DNA from: Erinaceus europaeus
Lineage: Eukaryota; Chordata; Mammalia; Eulipotyphla; Erinaceidae
DNA: 64,000 bases
Direction of reading: 5' to 3'
Assembly (NCBI RefSeq): GCF_950295315.1
Contig: NC_080185.1
Location: 48,465,237 to 48,529,236, forward strand
Position 1 is the first letter of the stretch; each line of letters opens with the position of its first letter. The translations under genes and the position numbers were made by a program. Shown here piece after piece: positions 34,095 to 46,514 of this stretch. The notes beneath the pieces are model-generated. The model saw nothing but the letters and a program-made list of their open reading frames with translations, made no database searches and was not told where the DNA came from.

Positions 34095-34469
34095 CAACAT
34101 CTGTTTCCAAATCTGAGCCATTGCAGATTGTGATGCTATGAACATATACAAACACTCTGGATGGCTATGCTTGTTTCCTGAGTATATCTCCCCTGAAAAG
34201 GGATATATTGCCAGGTCATATATAGGTCCATTTCTAGTTTTCTGAGAGTTCTCCAGATTGCTCTACATAGGGGATACTCAAATTTACATTCCCATCGGCA
34301 CCCAAAGGGTTTCTTCACCCCACAACCTCTACAGCATTTATTATTGTGCTTCTGATGTATAACATTATCACAGGATTGAAGTTGTACTCATTGTCTTTAG
34401 TTGCATTTCTTTGATAAACAGACTTTGAACATTTTTCATATATTTGTTTGTCCTTTGGACCACAACTTT
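34095..34469 (-). mobile_element. Old L1 ORF2 C-terminal fragment
   Basis: On the minus strand it matches the ORF2 segment around the Cys-rich motif with many stops. It formed the target of the full-length L1 that follows. Confidence 0.7.
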
Positions 34470-34495
34470 AAAACCTATCAAGCTGGGAGTTAACA

Positions 34496-34507
34496 GAAGA
34501 TGGCGGA
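34496..34507 (+). promoter_or_regulatory. YY1-like site at L1 start
   Basis: 'gaagatggcgga' lies 13 bases into the element. Human L1 has a YY1 site (AAGATGGC core) at the same distance, where it positions the transcription start. Function here is inferred. Confidence 0.6.
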
Positions 34508-34965
34508 CTGAGAAGCTGCTAGTGGCTTGAGCTCTGACCACACATTCTGGAAACGGTAGGATTTTCTGCCTTTAGTAGGCCAGTCAATAAAGGGTCCTAG
34601 CGGTAACACCAAGGAGGTGACTATAACTTAATTTGGGATAAGAAATAGAGTAGAAAAAAAGGGGGAAATTTTTTTTCCATTTAATTATAAAGCACACCTC
34701 CTCCCCCTACCCACCCCCCCATAAACAGTCCCTGGGGACCAGGTCCTAGCAGGCTCCCTTGCTGAGCTTCTGTCTTTACCAAATTCCTGTCCCACCAGGG
34801 AATATTATTCATTCTAAGTCTATACCCTTCTGAAAACTCTGGCCTTTTTTTTCTTTCTAAGTAGCCAACCCCCCCAACTCACCCGGCATAGCTAATTAAA
34901 TAATTAAAAATAAATAAATAAAAAATCTTTCCTTTAACCGCTCATTTATGACTGTACTTTTCTTA

Positions 34966-35900
34966 TCTTTTTCTTTTTTTTCTCTCTCTCTCTCTTTTCT
35001 TCTTTTTCTCATTCTTGTCACCCTTTCTTCCTTAATCATACAGCTTCCAAAGCCACAGGCCCCAGCCCCCACACCACCAAGCAGTGTGCTTTTTTGAATT
35101 CACTGATACACATTTGGGAATTATTTCGAGGAAGAATTCTGACTCAGTGTGGCCTCTCACTGCGAGTGTCTCTGCTCAACTTCCCTTCCTCATTTAGCCA
35201 CCCCTAGAATATACAGTGGATAGTAGATTTGCATAACTGTCTATTTCAGCCATCATTGTCTAGTCCTGAGGGTTTTTTTTTTAATTTTTTATTTAAGAAA
35301 GGATTAATGAACAAAAACATAAGGTAGGAGGGGTACAACTCCACACAATACCCACCACCCAATCTCCATAACCAACCCGCTCCCATGATAGCTTTCCCAT
35401 TCTCTAGCCCTCTTGGAGCATGGACCCAGGGTCGTTGAGGGTTGCAGAAGGTAGAAGGTCTGGCTTCTGTAATTGCTTCCCCGCTTAACATGGGCGTTGA
35501 CTGGTCGGTCCATACTCTCAGTCTGCCTCTCTCTTTCCCTAGTAAGGTGTGTCTCTGGGGAAGCTGAGCTCCAGGACACATTGGTGGGGTCTTCAATCCA
35601 GGTTTTTTTTTCTTTTCACTGTTCTTTAATTACAGCTCTTTTTCTTCTCTTTTCCCTTTTCTCTCACTTGTCTCTTTTTTCTTTTTCTTTTCTTTTTTTT
35701 ACCTTGTCATACACTTCTTTCTTCTTTGCCTTTCTGAATTTGTGGATTATTTTGGGGAAGAAATCTGACTCAGAGTGGACTCTCTATGTGTGTATCTCTG
35801 CTCTAGTACCCTTTCCCCTCTTGTCACCCCTATAATATACAGTGGATAGTAGATTTGCATAACTGTCTATTCTTGCTATCCCTTCTTTCTTTTCTCTTTC
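34966..35900 (+). repeat. Tandem ~296-bp units in the L1 5' UTR
   Basis: Two related blocks, one ending near 35255 and the other near 35875, both close with 'aatatacagtggatagtaga' followed by 'tttgcataactgtctatt'. Their spacing is 626 bases, or about 296 once the 330-base nested fragment and its duplication are discounted. Both contain a CT-rich tract and a 'ctgactcag' block. Confidence 0.65.
35281..35602 (-). mobile_element. Short L1 3'-end insertion nested in the L1 5' UTR
   Basis: The terminal ~320 bases of the L1 3' UTR on the minus strand, flanked by 'ggtttttttt' at 35271-35280 and 35601-35610. It starts at the same L1 position as the fragment at 12068-12402. Its open frames (116 and 91 codons) are 3' UTR. 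Confidence 0.8.
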
Positions 35901-36123
35901 TTCTTCACTGGGATTTGGTTACTATTTTTTCATGGACTGGAGATATTGTTTGGCTAACTGAGAGTGATTGAAGTGCTTCAATACTTGCTTCAGTTGCTAC
36001 TGTAATTCCTGAGGTTAGTGAGTGCAATTGTCATAAAGGTATTTAGTACAGTGTTCCTTGTGCTCAAAACACAACAACTGAGGAAGAACAGAGCATAAAA
36101 AAAGAAACACATAAATCAAAAAA

Positions 36124-37039
36124 ATGGGTAGATCAAAAACAAATAAAACTGCTACTCCAATGAATGAAGACAAGAGCCCAGAAGAAACTACAAATCAGAA
36201 ATAAGTAACCATAGATAAGAAAAGTATGCAAGCAATCATAAACTTATTAATCACAGAAATGAAAACAACATTGGAGGAAAGGAATGGCAGTATTAGGGAA
36301 ACAACAGTTGAGACCCCCCCCCCCGGGAAAATAATGATTGTCTTGAGGCAATTAGAGAACTGAAAGCTGAAATAGCTGTAATGAAGAAAGAAGCTGAGGC
36401 AAGGGAAAGAAGACTAAAAGAAGCAGAAAACAGAATTAGTCAGACAGAGGATGAGTTAGAGAAAACGAAGAAAGAGGTGAAAGAGCATAAAAAGAGATTG
36501 AGAGACACTGAAAACAACAACAGAGACATATGGGATGATCTCAAAAGAAGTAACATTCGAATAATTGGCCTGCCAGAGGAAGAGAGGAAGGGGAATCAAA
36601 CATTCTAGAGGAAATAATAGAAGAAAACTTCCCAGACCTGAATAACAGAAAGGACATCAAGATTCAAGAGGACCAGAGAGTACCAAACAGAATCAACCCA
36701 GACCTGAAGACACCAAGACACATCATAGTCACAATGAGAAGTAGTAAGGATAAAGAAAGGATCCTAAAGGGTGCAAGAGAGAAACAAAAAGTCACATACA
36801 AGGGAAAACCCATAAGATTATCTGCAGATTTCTCCACTCAAACTCAAAAAGCTGGAAGAGATTTGCAAGATATCTATCGAGCCCTGAATGAAAAAGGGTT
36901 TCAACCAAGGATAATATATCCTGCTAGACATTCATTCAAACTAGATGGAAGGATCAAAACCTTCTTAGAAAAACAACAGTTAAAGGAGGCAACCATCACA
37001 AAACCGGCCCTGAAAGAGGTTTTAAAAGACCTCTTATAA
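36124..37039 (+). pseudogene. L1 ORF1 (RNA-binding chaperone), broken
   Basis: ORF1p coats L1 RNA in trimers. The frame opens with MGRSKTNK, a basic start, and meets an in-frame TAA at 36202-36204. A run of C at 36315-36325 marks another break. From 36362 to 36608 it is Lys/Glu-rich with heptad character, the coiled coil that trimerises ORF1p, then 'NIRIIGLPE', the start of the RRM domain. A frameshift near 36606 moves the C-terminal domain to a new frame, with 'KERILKGAREK' and 'LSADFSTQTQKAGRD', ending at 37039. Total about 305 codons, a little shorter than human ORF1p. Confidence 0.85.
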
Positions 37040-37100
37040 ACAAGAACATCACTATAATACTGTCAATATATCAGAGCAAACAAAAAAATTTTTTTGAACA

Positions 37101-40100
37101 ATGGCACTACAATACATTAAATCAATAATATCAATAAATGTCATTGGCTTAAACTCACCCATCAGAAAGGCACAGAGTGGGGGGATGGATCAGAAAACAT
37201 AATCCAACCATATGCTGCTTGCAAGAATCCCATCGTTCACAACAAGATAAATACAGACTTAAAGTGAAAGAATGGAAAACTGTCATACAGGCAAACGGAC
37301 CACAAAAAAGGGCAGGAACAACCATTCTCATCTCAGACATGATAGATTTTAATTAAATAAAGTAATAAAAGATAAGCAAGGACACTACATAATGATTAGA
37401 GGATCAATCAGCCAAGAAGACTTAACAATCATTAACATCTATGCACCCAATGAGGGACCATCTAAATACATCAAGCACTTACTGAAAGAATTTCAAAAAT
37501 ACATCAATAGTAATACAATAACAGTGGGAGACTTCAATACCCTACTCTCACACTAAAACAGATCAACAAAGCAGAGAACCAACAAAGATACAAGAGAATT
37601 GAATGAAGAGATGGACAGACTAGACCTCTTGGACATTTTCAGAGTCATTCACCCCAAAAAACTGGAATACACCTTCTTTTCAAATCCACATAACACATAC
37701 TCAAGGATAGACCACATGTTAGGCCACAAAGACAACATCAATAAATTCAAGAACATTGAAATCATCCAAAGTATCTTCTCAGATCACAGTGGAGTAAAAC
37801 TAATATTTAACAACAAATAGAAAATTATTAAAAGTGACAGAATTTGGAAACTAAACAACATACTCCTTAAGAACCACTGGGACAGAGATTCACTCAGGCA
37901 GGAAATTCAAATGTTCCTGGAAACAAATGAAAATGAAGTCACAACCTATCAAAATATTTGGGACACAGCTAAAGCAGTACTGAGAGGGAAACTTATAGCC
38001 ATATAATCACATATTAAACACCAAGAAGAAGCTCAAATGAACGACAGTACTACACACCTCAAGGACTTAGAGGAAGAGGAACAAAGAAACCCTAAAGCAT
38101 CCAGAAGGACAGAGATCACTAAAGTTAGAGCAGAAATAAACAACATCGAAAATAAGAGAACCATACAAAAGATCAACGAAGCCAAATGTTGGTTCTTTGA
38201 AAGATTAAACAAAATTGACAAACCCCTAGCCAGACTCACCAAACAAAAAAGAGAGAAGACTCAAATTAATAGAATTGTAAGCAATGGAGGAGATATCACA
38301 ACTGACACCACAGAAATCCAGAGAATCCTTCGAAACTTCTATAAAGAACTATATGCCACCAAGCTAGAGAATCTGGAAGAAATGGAACAATTCCTAGAAG
38401 CATACGCCCTTCCAAAACAGAACCAAGAAGAACTACAAAATCTAAATGCACCAATCACAGACAAAGAAATTGAAACCTTTATTAAGAATCTCCCCAACAA
38501 CAAATAAATTGGAACATTTATTAAGAATCTCCCCAACAACAAAAGTCCAGATGGCTTCACAAACGAATTCTACAAAACTTTCAGGAAACAGTTAATACCC
38601 AGAGTTCTTAAGTTATTCCATCAGATTGAAGAAACAGGAATACTCCCTTCCACCTTCTATGAAACCAATATCACCCTGATACCAAAAGCTGATAGGGACA
38701 GAACAAAAAGGGAAAACTACAGACCAATATTTCTGATGAACATAGATGCCAAAATATTAAACAAGATCTTGGCCAACCGGATACAGCAACAGATCAAAAA
38801 GATTGTTCATCACGACCAAGTGGGATTCATCCCAGGAATGCAAGGTTGGTTCAACATGTGTAAGTCAATCAATGTCATTCAACACATCAATAAAAGCAAA
38901 GCCCAAAACCACATGATTATCTCTACAGATGCAGAGAAAGCCTTTAACAAGATCCAACACCCATTCATGCTCAAAACTCTACAAAAAATGGGAATAGATG
39001 GGAAATTCTTCAAAATAGTGGAGTATAAATATAGCAAACCTACAGCCAACATCATACTCAATGGACAGAAGCTGAAAGCATTCCCCCTCAGATGGGGGAC
39101 TAGACAGGGCTGTCCACTATCACCATTACTCTTCAACATAGTATTGGAAGTTCTTGCCATAGCAATCAGGCAAGAGAAAGAAATCAAAGGAATACAGATT
39201 GGAAGGGAAGAAGTCAAGCTCTCACTATTTGCAGATGATATGATAGTATACATAGAAAGACCTAAAGAATCCAGCAGAAAATTACTGGAAGTTATTAGGC
39301 AATGTAGCAAAGTATCAGGCTACAAAATCAATGTACAAAAATCAGTGGCATTTCTTTATGCAAACACTAAAGGTGAAGAAGAAGATATCCAGAAATCACT
39401 CCCGTTTACTATTTCAGCAAAATCAATCAAATACCTAGGAATAAACTTGACCAAAAAAGTGAAAGACTTATATACTGAAAACTATGAGTCGCTACTCAAG
39501 GAAATAGAAACTGATACCAAGAAATGGAAAGATATCCCATGCTCATGGATTGGAAGAATATATCATCAAAATGAATATTCTCCCCAGAGCCATATAGAAA
39601 TTTAATGCAATACCCATCAAAGTTCCACCAAGCTTCTTTAAGAGAATAGAACAAACACAACAATAATTTATCTGGGACATGAAAACACCTAGAATTGCCA
39701 AAACCATCTTAAGTCAAAGAAACAGAAATGAAGGCATCACACTCCCAGACCTTAAACTATATTATAAAGCCATCATCATCAAAACAGCATGGTACTGGAA
39801 CAAAAATAGGCATACAGACTAGTGAAACAGAATTGAAAGCCCAGAAATAAATCCCCACACCTATGGACATCTAATCTTTAATAAGGGGGCCCAAAGTATT
39901 AAATGGAAAAAGGAGGCTCTCTAATAAATGGTGCTGGGAAAACTGGGTTATAACATGCAGAAGAATGAAATTGAACCACTTTATCTCACCAGAAACAAAA
40001 ATCAACTCGAAATGAATCAAAGACCTAGATGTCAGACCAGAAACAATCAAATATTTAGAGGAAAACATTGGTAAAACAGTTTCCCACCTACACCTCAAGG

Positions 40101-40950
40101 ACATCTTTGATGAATCAAACCCAATTGCAAGGAAGACTAAAGCAGAAACAAACCAATGGGACTACATCAAATTGAAAAGCTTCTGCACATCCAAAGAAAC
40201 TATTAAACAAAGAAACCCCTCCCAGAATGGGAGAAGATCTTCACATGCCATACATCAGACAAGAAACTAATCACCAAAATATATAAAGAGCTCAGCAAAC
40301 TTAGCACCAAAAAAGCAAATGACCCCATTGTAAAATGGGCAGAGGATATGAACAAAACATTCACTACAGAGGAGATCCAAAAGGCTAACAAACATATGAA
40401 AAACTGCTCTAGGTCACTGATTTTCACAGAAATGCAAATTAAGACAACACTAAGATACCACCTCACTCCTGTAAGAATGGCATACATCAAAAAGGACAGC
40501 AGCAACAAATGCTTGAGAGGTTGTGGGGACAGAGGAACCCTTTTACATTGCTGGTGGGAATGTAAATTCGTACAGCCTCTGTGGAGAGCAGTCTAGAAAA
40601 CTCTCAGAAGGCTAGACATGGACCTTCCATATGATACAGTAATTCCTGTCCTGGGGTTATACCCCAAGGACTCCATAACACCCAACCAAAAAAAGGTGTG
40701 TATTCCTATGTTCATAGTAGCACAATTCGTAATAGCTAAAACCTGGAAGCAACCCAGGTGCCCAACACCAGATGAGTGGCTGAGAAAGCTGTGGTATATG
40801 TACATAATGGAATACTATCCAGCTATTAAGAACAATGAACCCACCTTCTCTGACCCATCTTGGACAGAGATAGAAGGAATTACGTTAAGTGAGGTAAGTC
40901 AGAAAGATAAAGATGAGTATGGGATGATCCCACTCATCAACAGAAGTTGA
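37101..40950 (+). pseudogene. L1 ORF2 (endonuclease-reverse transcriptase), broken
   Basis: ORF2p nicks target DNA and copies L1 RNA. The endonuclease domain (37101-37830) keeps its conserved blocks, 'INVIGLNS', 'LQESH', 'VGDFNT', 'IDHMLG' and 'FSDHSG', so the catalytic residues can be located, but stops occur near 37199 and 37557. The reverse transcriptase (about 38560-39600) has motif A '[10 protein letters not shown]', motif B '[14 protein letters not shown]' and the catalytic 'FADDM'. The C-terminal Cys-rich segment 'LLHCWWECK' is near 40540. A 39-bp tandem duplication creates a stop at 38505, and the frame shifts after 39570. The final stop is at 40948-40950. Confidence 0.9.
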
Positions 40951-42329
40951 GTAAGAAGATCTGAAAGGGAAACTAAAAGCAGGACCTGACCAAATTGTAA
41001 GTAGGGCATCAAAGTAAAAACCCTGTGGTGAGGAGTAGACATGCAGCTTCCTGGGCCAGTGGGGGATGGGAGTGCATGGGAGGGATGGGTCACAGTCTTT
41101 TGGTGGTGGGGATGGTGTTTATGTACACTCCTAGTAAAATGTAGTCATATAAATCACTAGTTAATTAATATAAGAGGGGGAAAATTAATTGTATGTCTTG
41201 AAGTTTTTCAAAACACAAACTGAATCTTTTCAATATATAGGCTGTGTAATTGATATGCAGACTCTCTCAAAAGCCTAGGCCATGTAGATCAGATGCAACC
41301 AATAGTACAGCTATATACAAGATACTGGGTACTGTACAGCAAACCCTAACAAAAGGACTTTTCAAAGTTAACCCAATTACCAAACAATGTGATGATAACA
41401 TTAACTATCGATTGTCTTTTTGAACCCTAAGACAGCAGGAACCTCACATCACCACTGTAGAGCCTATACTTCCCCCAGTCCTGGAACCCTTGGATAGGGC
41501 CTACTTTCCCGTATGCCTCTACCAATCCATATCAAATAATATTGCATCCGCCGATCACCACCTAACCAACACAACGATTGCCACCTCAACATGCTTAACT
41601 TCAGACTGTGTCCAGAGACTTCATGTGTGGAATGACAACCCTTCAATTTCATTACTCGTGTGAGACCTTTCCTTTCATAGTATACTCTAATTTCATCTCA
41701 GGTGGTTCACTTTCTAACAAAGTCCCAAAACCTAGATATACACCAGTTTCTGTGAGAGAGAGCATATGTTAACACGTATCCGTAAACTACTGCAAAATAT
41801 ATGCCTGAAAGCAGAAGTACACTAGAGTTTGCAGTAAGTACCCCCCTAACATTTCCTCTCCACTATTCCAAGCTTTGGGTCCATGATTGCTCAACAGTTT
41901 TTTTGGCTTCGTATGTTAACTCTCTTTTCAGTCACCAGGTTCCAGATGTCATCAGGATGCCGGCCAGGCTTCCCTGGATTGAAGACCCCAGCAATGTGTC
42001 CTGGAGCTCTGCTTCCCCAGAGACCCACCCTACTAGGGAAAGAGAGAGGCAGACTGGGAGTATGGACTGACCAGTCAATGCCCATGTTCAGCGCAGAGGC
42101 AATTACAGAAGCCAGACCTTCTACCTTCTGCAACCCACAATGACCCTGGGTCCATGCTCCCAGAGGGATAGAGAATGGGAAAGCTATCAGGGGAGGGGTT
42201 GGAAAATGGAGATTGGGTGGTGGGAATTGTATGGAATTGTACCCCTCCTACCCTATGTTTTTTTTAATTAATCCTTTCTTAAATAAAAAATAAAAAACAA
42301 ACAAACAAACAAACAAAACCTATCAAGCC

Positions 42330-42560
42330 CACTAGGCTGTTGGTATGGCTCAGTCTGTCAATGCTCACGTCCAGCAGAAAAGCAATTACAGAAGCCATAC
42401 CTTCCACTTTCTGCACACCATAAAGTATTTTTGTCCGTACTTTTAGAGGGGTTAAATCTTAGGGAAAGATGACCAGAAGGCTCTGAACTCTGGTTTTGCC
42501 AGGATTTGGAAAAAGAAGAGGGGAAAAAATTAAAAAGTTAGGGCATTCAGAAGAACTAGA
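42330..42560 (+). mobile_element. Old L1 3' UTR variant fragment
   Basis: Shares 'gatgaccagaaggctctgaa' with the fragments at 3900 and 54725. It lies directly beside the full-length L1 insertion. Confidence 0.5.
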
Positions 42561-42619
42561 TGTGACTTAGAAAGGATGAGAAGTCAATGTTATATAAAAA
42601 TGGGAAAATATATAAATAT

Positions 42620-43528
42620 ATTGTCATCTCCATCAGGAACCTCTAGTGGACCTCTGCAAGACCTTGCCTTCCATGTGTTTCAACATTGGTAAGGACTGTA
42701 CCATCTTCCAAAAAGAGGTTGGTTCAACATACTTTGCCATTGGAGAAAGATGGGTCCTTTAATGAATGCAGCCTAGAATGTTTGTAGTTATGACCATAGA
42801 ATGCAAGCTCTGATCTACAGGTATGCAGAGATTTCATAGGCTCCCGAGCTGAATATAGGCCCCAGATCGAATAAATATTTATAGTTAATGATATTTATAT
42901 ACTTTTTCCATATTTGGGAGATACTCTCTGACCAGATCCAGGTTTCTAGTCCTGTTTCCAACTCTGACATCATATCTCCAGACAATGCCTTTAGCCCACA
43001 TGCATGTTAGTTTGGGGCTCAGGCAAAAATTAGTAATGTCATAGGCCCCTTGGAATATAATTAAAATACACCTACTATATTTTTCCAAAATGAAGACCCC
43101 AAATCCCATCTGGTATATTCTTACTTTTAGAATCATAATTATTAAACATCTTTTCTGTTTTATGTCTTAACGCATTTTCAGACACCAGGTTGCTGATGCT
43201 ACCATGAAGCCAACTTGAATTCCCTGGACAGATGACCTCACCAATGTACCCTCAGACCTCACCTTTTCAGACCCCTGCCACATTAGGGAAATATAAAAAA
43301 ATAGGCTGGGAGTATGGATTGACCTGCCAATGCCCATGTCCAGCAGAAAAGCAATTACGGAAGTCAGACCTTTAACTTTCTACACCCTATATGTGTATGC
43401 TCCCAGAGGGATAAAGAATAGGAAAGCTTCCAATGGAGGGGAAGGGCTGTGGAACTCTGAGGGTGGAAATTGTTTGGAACTGTACCCCTCTTGTCCTAAG
43501 GCCTTATCAACAATTATTAAATCAATAT

Positions 43529-43530
<2 letters not shown>
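42620..43530 (+). mobile_element. Old L1 3' UTR
   Basis: Collinear with the extended 3' UTR copy at 22390-23360 ('tgatctacaggtatgcagag', 'ccagacaatgcctttagccc', 'ggtggaaattgtttggaact'), diverged, ending at a microsatellite. Confidence 0.7.
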
Positions 43531-43592
<62 letters not shown>

Positions 43593-43593
43593 A
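43531..43593. repeat. (CA)n-(TA)n microsatellite
   Basis: About 22 CA units followed by about 9-10 TA units, grown at the A-rich end of the L1 on its left. Confidence 0.95.
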
Positions 43594-43597
43594 TAGT

Positions 43598-43745
43598 TAA
43601 CCCATATCTATGATCTTGTGAAAACTAACACATTTTCCAATAGAAGGAATGGGGAAACAAAACTATGATGGTGGGAAAGGTGTGGAATCATACCTCTGTT
43701 ATCTCATAATTTTGTAAATTAATATTAAATCACTAATAAAAAAAG
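43598..43745 (+). mobile_element. Old L1 3' end
   Basis: 'gatcttgtgaaaactaacac', 'atgatggtgggaaaggtgtg', 'aatattaaatcactaataaa' match the old L1 end near 28700 and 52350. Confidence 0.55.
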
Positions 43746-43883
43746 AAAAAACTCTCCAAACCCATTTATACTTTATGAAATTATAAACATTTAACACTAT
43801 ATTAGATTTTCTGGATAACCAGTGTTTATATCATGTAACTATCTCAGTTTGTGTTTACTGATTGTATTTTTCATAGCATTCTC

Positions 43884-44511
43884 TGTTGGGAACTGGGCCC
43901 ATTTTCTGGGAAGTCCAGTCCATTGTTTCCATCGGAGTCTGAGCAGATAGAGCCCAGGCCCTCCCCCTCCGGGTTGAGAAAACTGCAGGTTACCCTCTGA
44001 CCTCTGGATTTATGATGGTTGGACCCCCGGACATAGGTGCCTTTCTACACATGCCACTCCCCCCCCACTTTAAACGAAGGCTATGAATTACTGTGTATGG
44101 CTAACTTGAAAACTGCTGCAAACATCCTGTTGCTCAACTGCCTCCCTTCCGCTCTGCCCTGAAGTGCCTGCAATTTACCTCCATAGAAATATACATTGTA
44201 AAGCTTATGATCAAACCTTGTATGGTAACTTTTTACTAGTGATCAAATAGTTTGTAGGTCAAGATGTAACTATGCATTGTGTTAGGGTTAATGATCACCT
44301 CAACCCTCTTCCTGGACTATGGGTATATCTGTTTGCTTTTATTCCCCCAATAAATGAGATGACCCTCTGAGGCTCTCAAAGAGCTGACTGCTTTGTATCT
44401 CTGTACACTTTGCCTTTGTCATGTGAAGCCACCCCAGGACTCCCAGGGGGGCGCTCTGACCTCTGTCTCCCAGTGGCCACAGAGGAGAGGGATCCAGAGC
44501 GAGAACCCACA
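43884..44511 (+). mobile_element. Solo LTR of an endogenous retrovirus with 6-bp TSD
   Basis: The 628-base block starts TGTTGGGAAC, ends ACCCACA, and is flanked by 'attctc' on both sides (43878-43883, 44512-44517). An AATAAA signal lies at about 44350. TG...CA ends plus a 6-bp TSD fit a class II (betaretrovirus-like) LTR left after recombination removed the provirus. The family is not identified and it is unrelated in sequence to the LTR near 139. Confidence 0.8.
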
Positions 44512-44517
44512 ATTCTC

Positions 44518-44743
44518 TTTTTTAATTTTTAAATTATCTTTATTTATTTATGTATTTGGATAGAGACAGCCAGAAACTGACAGGGGAGGGGGAAACAGAA
44601 AGTCAAAGAGACAGAGAGACACCTGCAAAACTACTTCATCACTTGCAAAGCTTTTTCTTTGAAAGTAGGGACCAGGGGCTTAAACCTAGATCTTTGCTCA
44701 CTGTAACATGTGTGCTCAACTAGTTGGGCCACCATCCGGCCCC
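44518..44743 (-). mobile_element. tRNA-derived SINE whose TSD was split by the LTR
   Basis: Complete minus-strand SINE. Its right TSD 'ttcatagcattct' is at 44744-44756. The matching left copy is at 43870-43882, on the far side of the LTR. The LTR therefore entered at the SINE's left junction after the SINE was in place. Confidence 0.85.
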
Positions 44744-44942
44744 TTCATAGCATTCTATGTCTCAGTATATTATGTATCATTTCCAAAATTAAAAAAACAC
44801 TTGTTGGTAAGAATTTTAAAAAAGGAAAACACTACAAAATACAGGTAACCTAAAATGTGAGAAGATATTTATGGCTCACATATATGACATGGAATTGATC
44901 ATCAAAATACATAATGAGTTCATACAACCCAATGACCATTTT

Positions 44943-46388
44943 TAAATTTTTTTTCTTTTTTATTTAAGAAAGGATCAATCAACAAAACCATAGGGTAGGA
45001 GGGGTACAACTCCACACAATTCCCACCACCCAATCTCCATATCCCACACCCTGCCCCGATAGCTTTCCCATTCTCTCCCTCTGGGAGCATGGACCCAGGG
45101 TCATTGTGGGTTGTAGTAGGTAGAAGGTCTGGCTTCTGTAATTGCTTCCCCACTGAACATGGGCGTTGACTGGTCAGTCCATACTCCCAGTCTGCCTCTC
45201 TCTTTCCCTAGTAGGGTGGGTCTCTGGGGAAGCAGAGCTCCAGGACACATTGGTGGGGTCTTCAGTTCAGGGAAGCCTGGCCGGCATCCTGATGACATCT
45301 GGAACCTGGAGACTGAAAAGAGAGTTAACATACAAAGCCAAACAAATTGTTGAGCAATCATGGACCCAAAGCTTGGAATACTGGAGAGGAAGTGTTAGGG
45401 AGGTACTCACTGCAAACTCTAGTGTACTTCTGCTTTCAGGTATATATTTTGCAGTAGTTTATGGATACGTGTGAAAATATGCTCTCTCTCACAGAAACTG
45501 GTGTATATCTAGGTTTTGGGACTTTGTTAGAAAGTGAACCACCTGAGATGGAATTAGAGTATACTATGAAAGGAAAGGTCTCACCCGAGTAATGAAGCTG
45601 AAGGGTTGTCATTCCACACGTGACGTCTCTGGACACAGTCTGAAGTGAAGCATGTTGAGGTGACAATCGTTGTGTTGGTTAGGTTGTGATCAGCAAATGC
45701 AATATTATTTGATATGGATTGGGAGAGGCATGAGGGAAAGTGGGCCCTATCCAAGGGTTCCAGGACTGGGGGAAGTAGAGGCTCTATAGTGGAGACGTGA
45801 GGTTCCTGCCGTCTTAGGGTTTAAAAAGACAATCGATAGTTAATGTTATCATCACATTGTTTGGTAATTGGGTTAACTTTGAAAAGTCCTTTTGTTAGGG
45901 TTTGCTGTACAGTACCCAGTATCTTGTATATAGCTGTGCTATTGGTTGCTTCTAATCTACTTGATCTAGGCTTTTGAGAGAGTCTGCATATCAATTTCAC
46001 AGCCTACATATTAAAAAGATTCTGTTTGTGTTTTGAAAAACTTTGAGACATACAATTAATTTTCCCCATCTCATATTAATTAACTAGTGATTTATATGAC
46101 ATTTTACTAGGAGTGTACATAAAAACCATTCCCACCACCAAAAGACTGTGACCCATCCCTCCTACCCACTCCCACCCCCCACTGGTCCAGGAAGCTGCAT
46201 GTCTACCCCTTACCACAGGGTTTTTACTTTGGTGCCCTACTTACAATTTGGTCAGGTCCTGCTTTTAGTTTCCCTTTCAGATCTTCTTACTCAATTTCTG
46301 TTGATGAGTGGGATCATCCCATACTCATCTTTATCTTTCTGACTTAGCTCACTTAACATAATTTCTTCTAGCTCTGTCCAAGATGGGT
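44943..46388 (-). mobile_element. L1 insertion, 5'-truncated, with TSD
   Basis: Last codons of ORF2 and the full 3' UTR, TSD 'caatgaccatttt' at 44930-44942 and 46389-46401 (perfect). Its 5' end nearly coincides with that of the L1 at 9194. Confidence 0.9.
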
Positions 46389-46514
46389 CAATGACCATTT
46401 TCTAAAGCCTCCTTTTACTGTGACGTTTCACACCAAATCAGATTTCTTACAGGGCATTTTTGAGTTAATCACATATAAATGAATATTGTAAATTAGACTG
46501 TTGATTTTCTCTTT

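Larger units (their letters stand above)
34484..42314 (+). mobile_element. Full-length L1 (7.8 kb), coding-dead
   Basis: A perfect 14-bp TSD 'aaaacctatcaagc' (34470-34483, 42315-42328) bounds the element. It has a 1.6-kb 5' UTR with a YY1-like start, ORF1, a 60-base spacer, ORF2, a 1.34-kb 3' UTR and an A-rich tail ending in (CAAA)n. ORF1 has a stop and frameshifts and ORF2 has several stops, so it cannot encode active proteins now. A short L1 fragment is nested in the 5' UTR. This is the only copy in the window with a 5' end, making it the reference for the family. Confidence 0.92.

Noticed and set aside
38736..39605. A 290-codon open frame that could be called a gene
   Set aside because: It is the reverse-transcriptase part of the dead L1 ORF2, with FADDM and the other RT motifs, inside a TSD-bounded L1.
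43531..43593. CA/TA tract as a regulatory element
   Set aside because: It is a microsatellite grown from an L1 tail; nothing nearby suggests function.
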